Shown: positions 51,419 through 58,782 of the stretch, piece after piece
Position numbering within the stretch: position 1 is the first letter of the stretch
Layout of the letters: each line of letters opens with the position of its first letter
Assembly: GCA_965242495.1 (NCBI GenBank)
Contig: OZ251446.1
Location: 1,364,001 to 1,428,000, forward strand
Length of the DNA stretch: 64,000 nucleotides
Direction of reading: 5' to 3'
Origin: CBDESN01 sp965242495
GTDB lineage: Bacteria; Pseudomonadota; Alphaproteobacteria; MPNO01
The notes under the pieces: generated by a model
The model's database searches: none
Told to the model about the DNA's origin: nothing
The model's input: the letters and a program-made list of their open reading frames with translations, nothing else
Position numbers and translations under genes: made by a program

Positions 51419-52906
51419 ATGGCCAAGTCCGGCGCCGACCACATCGCGAGCCTGAAGGACGGCCGCGAGATCTATCTCGACGGCCGGCGGGTGGACGACG
51501 TGACGACGCACCCGGCCTATCGCAACTCGGTGCGCAGCATCGCCGCCCTCTACGACATGCAGTGCGACCCCGCGCTGGCCGAGCTGCTGACCTACGAATC
51601 GCCGGCCACCGGCGAGCGGGTCAACCGCTGCTGGCAGCTGCCGCGCGACTACGGCGAACTCGTGCAGCGGCGCCACGCGCTGGTCGCGTGGCTGAAGCCC
51701 CATTTCGGCTTCATGGGGCGGTCGCCGGATCATACCGCGTCGGGCATCTGCGGCATGCGGATCGGGCTCGACGTGTTCGAGGCCCATCATCCGGACCGCG
51801 CCCGGGCGCTCAGGGACTATTACGAGTTCGCGCGCGACAACGACGTCTTCCAGACCTACGCCATCATCAACCCGCAGGGCGACCGGTCGCGGGCGGTCTC
51901 GGACCAGGACGACGCGTATCACGCAACGGCGATCGTGGACGAGGATGCGGAAGGGATCACGGTGCGCGGCGGCAAGATGCTCGGCACCAGCGCGATCATG
52001 GCCAACGAGATCCTGCTCGCCAACATCCAGCCGCTTCGGCCGGACGAGGAGCGCTACGCCATCGCCGCCGCGGTTCCGGTCAACGCCAGAGGACTCAAGA
52101 TCTTTTCGCGCAAGTCCTATGAGCAGCACGCGGTGTCGGCGTTCGACAACCCGTTGTCCGCCCGCTTCGACGAGAACGACGCGGTGTTCTATTTCGACGA
52201 CGTGAAGATCCCGTGGGAGCGCGTGTTCGTCCATCGCGACACCCGGATGTGCCGCGACATGTTCACGGAGGCGCCGACCCACACCTGCCACAACTATCAG
52301 TGCCAGGCGCGGATTTTCGTCAAGCTGCGCTTCCTGCTCGGGATCGCGCGCAAGATCGCCGAAACCAACGGCACCATCGGGATCCCGTCGGTGCGCGAGA
52401 CTCTCGGCAAGCTGGCCGCGCAGGCGGCGATGGTCGAGGGCATGCTGTACGGCATCGAGGCGGGCGGCGAGATGCGGGGCGCGTATTTCGTACCCAGCCG
52501 TCATCTCCTGTATGCGGCGCTGTGCATGACCCAGACGCTGTACAAGGACTTCGTCCACGACGTCCGGGAGCTCGCGGGCGGCGGCCTGATCATGCTGCCG
52601 TCGTCGGTCGAGGACTTCGCCAACCCCGACATATCGCCCTACATCCACAAGACCCAGAAATCGCCGGCGACCGACCCGGAGGGGCGGGTCAAGTTCTTCA
52701 AACTCGCCTGGGACGCGCTGGGCTCGGAGTTCGCCTCGCGCCACGCGCAGTACGAGATGTTCTACGTCGGCGCCTCCTTCGTCACCCGCGGACACATGTT
52801 CCGGACCTATCCATGGGACGACGCGCTGACCATGATCGAAGACTTCATGGCGAGCTACGACGCAAGCAGCGTGCTGGCGGCGCGCGGCCGGGAGCGGGCG
52901 GCGTAG
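51419..52906 (+). CDS. 4-hydroxyphenylacetate 3-monooxygenase-type oxygenase (HpaB family)
   Basis: A 495-residue flavin-dependent aromatic hydroxylase. HpaB features include the N-terminal LKDGREIYLDGRRVDDVTTH, DQDDAYHATAIVDEDAEGI and a FDDVKIPWERVF segment, all following the 4-hydroxyphenylacetate 3-hydroxylase large-component pattern. It needs a partner flavin reductase (HpaC), which is not in the window. GAGGAG precedes the ATG. It places an aromatic hydroxylation step in the cluster, ortho to an existing phenol. Confidence 0.92.
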   Translation: MAKSGADHIASLKDGREIYLDGRRVDDVTTHPAYRNSVRSIAALYDMQCDPALAELLTYESPATGERVNRCWQLPRDYGELVQRRHALVAWLKPHFGFMGRSPDHTASGICGMRIGLDVFEAHHPDRARALRDYYEFARDNDVFQTYAIINPQGDRSRAVSDQDDAYHATAIVDEDAEGITVRGGKMLGTSAIMANEILLANIQPLRPDEERYAIAAAVPVNARGLKIFSRKSYEQHAVSAFDNPLSARFDENDAVFYFDDVKIPWERVFVHRDTRMCRDMFTEAPTHTCHNYQCQARIFVKLRFLLGIARKIAETNGTIGIPSVRETLGKLAAQAAMVEGMLYGIEAGGEMRGAYFVPSRHLLYAALCMTQTLYKDFVHDVRELAGGGLIMLPSSVEDFANPDISPYIHKTQKSPATDPEGRVKFFKLAWDALGSEFASRHAQYEMFYVGASFVTRGHMFRTYPWDDALTMIEDFMASYDASSVLAARGRERAA

Positions 52907-52954
52907 ACCGGCGCATCCCGCCGCGCATCCCCCGCCGCGCCCGCCCCGGTCGTC

Positions 52955-53848
52955 ATGTCCCGCTACTGGCAGGGCGTCTGTCTGGTGGTGCTGTGCGCGG
53001 TGGCGTTTCCGGCGTCGTCGGTCACCGCGGTCATCGCCTATGAGGGCGGCGACGGCGCCAACCCGCTCGCCGTCATCGTGATCCGCTTCGCCGGGGCGAT
53101 CGGCGTGGTCTGCCTTCTGCTCAGGGCGACCGGCGCGCCGATGCGCCTGCCGACGCCGGAGCGGAACCGCGCGCTCGTCCTCGGCGTTCTGGTCGCGGCG
53201 CATTCCTGGTTCCTCTACGTCTCGTTCGAAACCCTCGCCGTCGGGCTGGTCATGGTCATCTTCTACGTCTATCCGCTGCTGGTGGGCGTCGTGACCGCGA
53301 TCACCGGCGAGGAGCGGATGACCGCGCGGCTCGCCGGCGCGCTGTGCGTCGCCTTCGCCGGCATGGCGCTGGTGTTCGACGTAACCGGCGCCGGGCTCGA
53401 CGCCAAGGGGGCGCTTCACGCCGCGGGCGCCGCCGTCGTCTGGACAGCGCTGACGATCCTGACGGCGCGGCTGATCCGCGGGCGGGACCCGCGGCCGTTC
53501 ACGCTGCATTCGCAGCTGTCGGCCGCGGCCATCTTCGCCGTCATCTGCCTGGCGTCGGGCGACGTGGAACTGCCGCAGACGCAATACGGATGGATCGGCT
53601 TCGCCGCCCTCCCCGCCCTCTATGCGGTCGCGGCGCTGTGCTTCTTCGCCGGCATCGCCACCATCGGCCCGGTGCGGACGCCGCTGTTGATGAACCTGGA
53701 GGCGGTGGTCAGCATCGTCTTCGGCTATCTGATCCTGGATCAGGCGCTCACCGACATGCAGCTCGCCGGGGCGGGGCTGGTGATCCTCGCCATCTTCGCC
53801 GTCCGCTGGCGGCGGGAGCCGGATCGACTCCAGGGAAAAGATCGCTAG
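52955..53848 (+). CDS. EamA/DMT-family transporter
   Basis: A 297-residue protein with ten helices in two EamA repeats (about 5-135 and 150-285). It lies in the catabolic cluster between the HpaB-type and SDR genes and is likely a carrier for an aromatic or amino acid. It is less similar to the pair at 27-29 kb than those are to each other. Start ATG 52955; the ribosome site is weak. Confidence 0.9.
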   Translation: MSRYWQGVCLVVLCAVAFPASSVTAVIAYEGGDGANPLAVIVIRFAGAIGVVCLLLRATGAPMRLPTPERNRALVLGVLVAAHSWFLYVSFETLAVGLVMVIFYVYPLLVGVVTAITGEERMTARLAGALCVAFAGMALVFDVTGAGLDAKGALHAAGAAVVWTALTILTARLIRGRDPRPFTLHSQLSAAAIFAVICLASGDVELPQTQYGWIGFAALPALYAVAALCFFAGIATIGPVRTPLLMNLEAVVSIVFGYLILDQALTDMQLAGAGLVILAIFAVRWRREPDRLQGKDR

Positions 53849-53879
53849 ACTGCGCGCGGGTTGGGGCGGGAGGACGAAG

Positions 53880-54641
53880 ATGGACGCGAAGGACGTATCC
53901 GCGGCCGTGACCGGCGGCGCCTCGGGGCTGGGCGAGGCGACGGCGCGGGCGCTGGCGGGCGCCGGGGCCAGGGTGGCGCTGCTCGACCTCGACGGCGACG
54001 CCGCGAAGGCGGTGGCGGCGGAGATCGGCGGCGTCGCGCTGCGCTGCGACGTGACCAAGGCGGCCGATGCGGAGTCCGCGTTGAAACGGGCGCAGGAGGC
54101 CATCGGCGCGCCCCGCATCCTGATCAACTGCGCCGGCGTCGGCGTCGCCGAGCGCATCGTCGGCCGGCAGGGACCGATGCCGCTCGACCATTTCACCCGC
54201 GTCATCGACATCAACCTCAACGGCACCTTCAACATGATGCGGCTCGCCGCCGCGGCCATGGCCGCGTTGGAGCCGACGGCGAGCGGCGAACGCGGCGTCA
54301 TCGTCAACACCGCCTCGCTGGCCGCCTATGACGGCCAGATCGGCCAAGCGGCCTATGCGTCGTCGAAGGGCGCGGTCGCGGCGCTGACCCTGCCGGCGGC
54401 GCGCGAGTTCGCCCGTTCGGCGATCCGGGTCATGACCATCGCGCCCGGCATTTTCGAGACGCCGATGTTCTCCGGCCTGCCCGACCCGGCCAAGGAATCG
54501 CTCCTCGGGATGACGCTGTTCCCGGCCCGTATGGGGCGGCCGGCGGAGTTCGCCGCGCTCGTCCTCCACATCGTCGACAACGCGATGCTCAACGGGGAGG
54601 TCATCCGTCTCGACGGCGGCATCCGCCTGCCACCGCGGTGA
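53880..54641 (+). CDS. SDR-family dehydrogenase, 3-hydroxyacyl-CoA dehydrogenase type II-like
   Basis: A 253-residue classical short-chain dehydrogenase. The NAD loop is TGGASGLGEATARAL, the NAG-type motif INCAGVGVAE, and the catalytic Ser/Tyr/Lys appear in NTASLAAYDG and AAYASSKGAV. The pattern with MTIAPGIFETPMFSGLPDPAK matches the HSD17B10/HADH2 group, which oxidises 3-hydroxyacyl-CoAs. GGGAGG precedes the ATG. Its stop overlaps the GTG of the feruloyl-CoA synthase gene. Confidence 0.93.
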   Translation: MDAKDVSAAVTGGASGLGEATARALAGAGARVALLDLDGDAAKAVAAEIGGVALRCDVTKAADAESALKRAQEAIGAPRILINCAGVGVAERIVGRQGPMPLDHFTRVIDINLNGTFNMMRLAAAAMAALEPTASGERGVIVNTASLAAYDGQIGQAAYASSKGAVAALTLPAAREFARSAIRVMTIAPGIFETPMFSGLPDPAKESLLGMTLFPARMGRPAEFAALVLHIVDNAMLNGEVIRLDGGIRLPPR

Positions 54642-56527
54642 GCGCGGAACGGAGACCGGTCGTGTCCGCCGCCCCGCTTGCGGCGACGGCGCCCTACGCC
54701 GACATGGCGCTCCCGGCGCCCGAGGTCGAGGCGGCGCCGCTCGACGGCGGCGGCTGGCTGCTGCGCTCGCCGGTCGCGCTGGAGCCCTACCCGGACCACA
54801 TCGTCGCCTGCCTCCGCCGCTGGGCCGCGCAAGCGCCGGAGCGCGTCTTCCTCGCCGAACGTCGGGCGGACGGGTCCTGGCGGCGGATCGGCTACGCCGC
54901 GGCCGCCTCCGCGTCGGCCGGCATCGCCCAGGCGTTGATCGACGCCTCGCATTCGCCCGCGCGCCCGATCGCGATCCTGTCGGACAACGGGATCGACTTC
55001 GCTCTGCTGATGCTGGGGGCGATGCATGTCGGCATCCCGGTGCTGCCGGTCTCGCCCGCCTATTCGCTGATGTCGCGGGACTTCGCCAAGCTGCGGGCGG
55101 TGATCGCGCATCACGACCCGAGCCTGATCTTCGTCGACGACCCGGCCCCGTTCGAGGCCGCGCTCGCCGCGTTGAAACCGCTCGAGGCCCGCGTCCTGAC
55201 GAGCCGCGGCCAGGGCGGCGGCCCGTCGCTCGCGGCGTGGGCCGCGGTCGCGGCGACCGGCGAGGTCGAGCGGCGGCTCGCCGGCGTCGGCCCGGACACG
55301 GTGGCCAAGATCCTCCTCACCTCCGGCTCCACCGGGACTTCCAAGGGCGTCGTCAACACCCAGCGGATGCTGTGCGCCAACCAGGCGATGACGGCGCAGG
55401 CATGGCCGTTCCTCCGCGCCCGGCCGCCGGTCGTCGTCGACTGGCTGCCCTGGAGCCACACGTTCGGCGGCAATTTCGACTTCAATCTGGTCCTCTATCA
55501 CGGCGGCACCTTCGTCATCGACGACGGCCGCCCGGTCGCCGGCCGGTTCGACCGCACGTTGGCGAATCTCCGCGCGCATTCGCCGACGATCTATCTCAAC
55601 GTCCCGCGTGGCTACGACATGCTGATCCCGGCTTTGGAGGCGGACGAGGCGCTCCGCGACGCGCTGTTCCGCGACCTCGACCTGCTGTTCTTCGCCGGGG
55701 CGGCGCTGCCGCACAATCTGCGCCGGCGGCTGGAGGCGCTGTCCGTCGCGGCGCTGGGCGCGCGGCTGCCGATCTCCACTTCGCTGGGGGCCACCGAGAC
55801 CGGCCCGGCGGCGACCTGCATGACCTGGGACTCCGACGTCTGGGGCAATATCGGCGTGCCGCTGCCGGGCTGCGAGATGAAGCTGGTCCCCAACGGCGAC
55901 AAGTTCGAGGCGCGGTTCAAGGGACCCCACGTGACGCCCGGCTATTACCGCGAGCCGGATCTCACCGCCAGCATGTTCGACGCCGACGGCTTTTTCGGCA
56001 TCGGCGACGCGGCCCGCTTCCTCGACCCGCAGGACCCGGCGAAGGGCCTCCTGTTCGACGGAAGGGTAGCGGAGAACTTCAAGCTGACGACCGGCACCTG
56101 GGTCCATGCGGGCACGCTGCGGCTGGCGGCGATCGAAGCCGCGGCGCCGGCGGTGCAGGACGCCGTGGTCACCGGGCGCGACCGCCGCGAAGTGGGCCTG
56201 CTCGCCTTCCCGAGCCCGGCGGGATGCCGCAGCCTGTGCCCGGACGCGCCCGAGGACGAGCCGATCGACGCGCTGATCCGCCGCCCGGAAGTGCGCCGAT
56301 GCGTCGCCGACGGGCTCGCCCGCCACAACCGGGCGCAGCCGGGCAGCAGCACCGCCATCCGCCGCGCGCTGCTGACGCCCGACCCGCCGGCGATCGACGC
56401 CAACGAGATCACCGACAAGGGCTACATCAACCAGCGGGCGGTGATCGAGCGCCGCGCCGACCTGATCGAGCGCATCCACGCCGACCCTCCGGACCCGGAC
56501 GTCCTCCCGATCCCGCGCGAGGGGTAG
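54638..56527 (+). CDS. Feruloyl-CoA synthase-type AMP-binding ligase
   Basis: A 629-residue ANL ligase. It has LLTSGSTGTSKGVVNTQRM, WLPWSHTFGGNFDFNLVLY, LGATETGPAAT, a GDAARFLDP segment and an ending typical of feruloyl-CoA synthetases (FDGRVAENFKLTTGTWVHAG). It activates hydroxycinnamic acids such as ferulate or p-coumarate for non-beta-oxidative side-chain removal. The start is GTG overlapping the SDR stop. The hydratase/aldolase partner (ech) would be needed; the crotonase-fold gene at 49288 may fill that role. Specificity for ferulate is from similarity only. Confidence 0.88.
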   Translation: MSAERRPVVSAAPLAATAPYADMALPAPEVEAAPLDGGGWLLRSPVALEPYPDHIVACLRRWAAQAPERVFLAERRADGSWRRIGYAAAASASAGIAQALIDASHSPARPIAILSDNGIDFALLMLGAMHVGIPVLPVSPAYSLMSRDFAKLRAVIAHHDPSLIFVDDPAPFEAALAALKPLEARVLTSRGQGGGPSLAAWAAVAATGEVERRLAGVGPDTVAKILLTSGSTGTSKGVVNTQRMLCANQAMTAQAWPFLRARPPVVVDWLPWSHTFGGNFDFNLVLYHGGTFVIDDGRPVAGRFDRTLANLRAHSPTIYLNVPRGYDMLIPALEADEALRDALFRDLDLLFFAGAALPHNLRRRLEALSVAALGARLPISTSLGATETGPAATCMTWDSDVWGNIGVPLPGCEMKLVPNGDKFEARFKGPHVTPGYYREPDLTASMFDADGFFGIGDAARFLDPQDPAKGLLFDGRVAENFKLTTGTWVHAGTLRLAAIEAAAPAVQDAVVTGRDRREVGLLAFPSPAGCRSLCPDAPEDEPIDALIRRPEVRRCVADGLARHNRAQPGSSTAIRRALLTPDPPAIDANEITDKGYINQRAVIERRADLIERIHADPPDPDVLPIPREG

Positions 56528-57012
56528 CGCGCGGACGCACGCCGAACCCGGCGGTTGCGCGACTCCCGATCCGATATTACCGTTGCGGAGGTATGCAATC
56601 TTCGATTGCGAAAAATCCGGCCGCCGAACCCGTCCCGATCCGGCGCGGAGCCGGCGCGCCGCCCCATGCCGGCCGGAGCGAGACGGCGGCGCGCGAAGGC
56701 CGGAGAGCGCCTCGGCGGCGAAAAAATTTTCGTTTTTCTTGTATTTCAATGAGTTACGACGAAAAAGCACGGAAAAAACAGGGCGAAAACCGGTCAAAAG
56801 CAGGGCGAAAGCAGGCGAAAAGCAGGAAGGATCCGGCATCCGAAACCGCCCGCCAAGGCGCTTCGTCATCCACCCCGCATCGCCCTGCTCCGGCGCCGCC
56901 GCCGGCCGGGCCGGGACGACCGGCGGCACCGCGCCGACGCTCGTAGCGCAGCCGCGTACACAACCTTCGATTGCATCGAGTCGGCCCATGAGAATCTCCT
57001 TTCCGGGCGACG

Positions 57013-57043
57013 AAAAACCCCGCGGGCGGATCGCTGCGGGGTT
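57013..57043 (-). terminator. Attenuator-like hairpin within repeat copy B
   Basis: On the minus strand AACCCCGC (57043-57036) pairs with GCGGGGTT (57023-57016) across a 12-base loop and is followed by three more T. It lies about 20 bases after the expected transcription start and before a good ribosome site, so it could end a short RNA of about 50 bases or act as an attenuator. Confidence 0.5.
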
Positions 57044-57068
57044 CCGGTCGCATCCCTGAATTTGTGGG

Positions 57069-57097
57069 ATCGTAACACAAACGCTCCCCGATGTCAA
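57069..57097 (-). promoter_or_regulatory. Predicted promoter of repeat copy B
   Basis: TTGACA (57097-57092) and TACGAT (57074-57069) are separated by 17 bases, within TTTCGCTTGACAT. The spacer GGGGAGCGTTTGTGT is close to that of copy A. Confidence 0.55.
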
Positions 57098-57100
57098 GCG

Positions 57101-57126
57101 AAAAATCGCCGGCGCGGCGATTTTTT
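57101..57126 (-). terminator. Bidirectional-type terminator downstream of vapBC
   Basis: AAAAATCGCCG (57101-57111), a GCG loop and CGGCGATTTTT (57115-57125) form a perfect 11-pair hairpin flanked by A and T runs on both strands. It follows the vapC stop by about 115 bases and sits four bases before the promoter of repeat copy B, isolating the two transcripts. Confidence 0.7.
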
Positions 57127-57241
57127 CCCGGACCCGCATCGTTCCGTCACCTGCCCGGGGGAGCCGGCGTCTTTCGACGCCTCGGGTTCGCCGGATGCAA
57201 GGAGAAGCCGCCGTTCGGAGCGCCCCTCTCGCGCCCCGGCC

Positions 57242-57652
57242 TCACTCTTCCCAGGGATTCAGCAGGTCGACGCCCGCGGCGGCGAAGTCGGCCTCGTTGC
57301 GGGTGACGACCGCGAGGCGGTGTCGGAGCGCGGTCGCGGCGATCAGCCCGTCGATGGCCGGGACGTTGCGAAACCGGGCGGCGATCAGGCCCCATTCGTC
57401 GGCGACGCCGGCATCGACCGGCAGGATGCGGTCTTCGAACCAGACCGGCAACTCCGCCTCCAGCCACGCGACGATCCGGGCGCGGCGGCGCCCGACGCCG
57501 AGTCGTTCGACGCCCTTGCGGATTTCGCCGAGCGTCAGGACGCTGATGAACAAGGCCTCGGGCGGCGCCGCGTCGAACCAGCCAAAGACCCGGGGCGCCG
57601 GCGCCGGCTTGGTCAGTTCCGAAAGCGCGCAGGCGTCGACCAAAAAGCTCAC
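57242..57652 (-). CDS. VapC/FitB-type PIN ribonuclease toxin
   Basis: A 136-residue PIN toxin. Active-site acids are Asp6 (FLVDACALSE), Glu43 (TLGEIRKG), Asp101 (PAIDGLIAAT) and Asp122 (RNEADFAAAGV). The C-terminus LLNPW is typical of the FitB/VapC group. The start is GTG overlapping the antitoxin stop (GTGA), giving translational coupling. Together with the Phd/YefM-type antitoxin it forms a canonical type II pair whose toxin cleaves RNA when the antitoxin is lost. Confidence 0.93.
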   Translation of the reverse strand: MSFLVDACALSELTKPAPAPRVFGWFDAAPPEALFISVLTLGEIRKGVERLGVGRRRARIVAWLEAELPVWFEDRILPVDAGVADEWGLIAARFRNVPAIDGLIAATALRHRLAVVTRNEADFAAAGVDLLNPWEE

Positions 57653-57897
57653 AGGCCGGCGCCGCGCGGCGGCGACCGGTCGCGCTCGACCTCCAGGCCG
57701 AGCCCGGCCAGCGGCGACGTCCGCAGCAGTTCGGCCAGCGAAGGCTTGGGGCGCTTCAGACGATCGTAGTCCTCCGCCGAAAGGAGGACGGCCGCCCGCC
57801 GCCCGCGCACCGTGACCGTCTGCGGGCCGTCCTCGGCGGCTTCGCGCACCAGCGCGCTGAATCGCGCCTTGGCTTCCTGCAACTGCCATTTCCGCAT
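57649..57897 (-). CDS. Phd/YefM-family antitoxin
   Basis: An 82-residue antitoxin. The N-terminal QLQEAKARFSALVREAAED and VTVRGRRAAVLLSAEDY are the Phd/YefM DNA-binding fold, followed by a C-terminal neutralising segment (LRTSPLAGLGLEVERD). GGAAGAAC precedes the ATG 57897. A nine-base palindrome AGTCTGACT at 57916-57924 lies just upstream and could be its operator, as these antitoxins repress their own promoter. Confidence 0.93.
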   Translation of the reverse strand: MRKWQLQEAKARFSALVREAAEDGPQTVTVRGRRAAVLLSAEDYDRLKRPKPSLAELLRTSPLAGLGLEVERDRSPPRGAGL

Positions 57898-58159
57898 GAT
57901 CGGTTCTTCCCGACCAGTCTGACTAGATACCAGCCGGGAGGAGCCGGGGGCGCAAGAGGTATGTTCGCCAAGGCGACCGCCTCGCCGATCGGGCGGCGGC
58001 AATCGTCTTCCCGCGCATCCGCGAGAGTCTTCCAACGGAGTACGGGGTCTCGTCGGCGTTCCCGACCGGGACGTCATGGCGACTGCGGTCGTGAGGACGG
58101 CGCGCGTTCCGGGGCGCGCCCCCGGCGCATGACCGCGTCGATCGATCTCGTCAAAGTCT
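57898..58159. other. Upstream region of vapBC without a gene
   Basis: No gene is supported here. It contains the possible operator palindrome at 57916-57924 and ordinary GC-rich sequence up to the REP array. Confidence 0.4.
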
Positions 58160-58748
58160 CTGGATTCCCGCTTTCGAGCGTGTGAAGAAATCCGACGCAT
58201 CCGCCTCGAGCCGATGGCCTTCTTCGGACCGTCGTCACAGCCCCCTCGTCTCCACGGAGGCAGGAAACGGGATACGAATATGGATTCCCGCTTTCGCGGG
58301 AATGACGGAGGGGGGGGTATCCGCCTCGAGCCGATGGCCTTTCCTCGCCCGTCATCGCAGCCCTCCTCGTCATTCCCGCGAAAGCGGGAATCCAGCGCCA
58401 CAGGCCCTTCGTCCCCACGGAAGCAGGAGCGGGATACGAATATGGATTCCCGCTTTCTCGGGAGTGACGGAAGGGGGGGCGTATCCGCCTCGAGCCGATG
58501 GCCTTTCCTCGGACCGTCATCGCAGCCCTCCTCGTCATTCCCGCGAAAGCGGGAATCCAGCGCCACAGGCCCTTCGTCCCCACGGAAGCAGGAGCGGGAT
58601 ACGAATATGGATTCCCGCTTTCGCGGGAATGACGGAAGGGGGGGCGTATCCGCCTCGAGCCGATGGCCTTCTTCACAGCCCCCTCGTCTCCACGGAGGCA
58701 GGAAACGGGATACGAATATGGATTCCCGCTTTCGCGGGAATGACGGAG
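58160..58748. repeat. REP-type palindrome array with about 164-base tandem unit
   Basis: Five near-identical 20-base palindromes of the form ATTCCCGC TTTC GCGGGAAT or its inverse occur at 58284, 58372, 58537, 58611 and 58722, with a decayed one at 58446 and a partial at 58165. They alternate in orientation. Longer units starting GGGATACGAATATGG repeat at 58269, 58431, 58596 and 58707 (spacings 162, 165 and 111). A common spacer CCGCCTCGAGCCGATGGCC appears at 58201, 58321, 58485 and 58650. This is a BIME-like interspersed array between vapBC and the restriction enzyme gene, and it probably arose by local duplication. Confidence 0.85.
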
Positions 58749-58782
58749 GGGGACGAATTGTTGGCGGATGCGCCTCGTTCCG

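Larger units (their letters stand above)
56717..57097 (-). repeat. Dispersed promoter-bearing repeat, copy B
   Basis: The 714 bases between the feruloyl-CoA synthase gene and vapC hold no recognised gene. On the minus strand copy B has, in order, a promoter (57097-57069), an attenuator-like hairpin (57043-57013), a site AAAGGAG with ATG at 56989, and the TTTTCGCCCTGC-type block (56828-56717) that ends GAAATACAA with an A/T run. The frame from ATG 56989 starts MGRLDAIEGCVRGC but has no stop until far inside the antisense of the next gene, so it is not called. A 10-base direct repeat CTTCGATTGC occurs at 56600 and 56965. Confidence 0.6.

Noticed and set aside
56583..56946. A plus-strand ORF starting at about 56593 with GGAGGT next to its ATG
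   Set aside because: GGAGGT touches the start codon, the peptide is Arg/Ala/Pro-rich and most of its length is the antisense of the repeat block.
54353..57139. A 928-codon minus-strand frame that includes ATG 56989 with a good ribosome site
   Set aside because: Beyond about 150 residues it is only the antisense of the feruloyl-CoA synthase and SDR genes. I kept the start as a note within the repeat instead of a gene.
58160..58748. Resemblance to a CRISPR array (regular short repeats)
   Set aside because: The repeats are palindromes in alternating orientation, their spacers are themselves repeated, the spacing is irregular (about 75-165 bases), and there are no cas genes.
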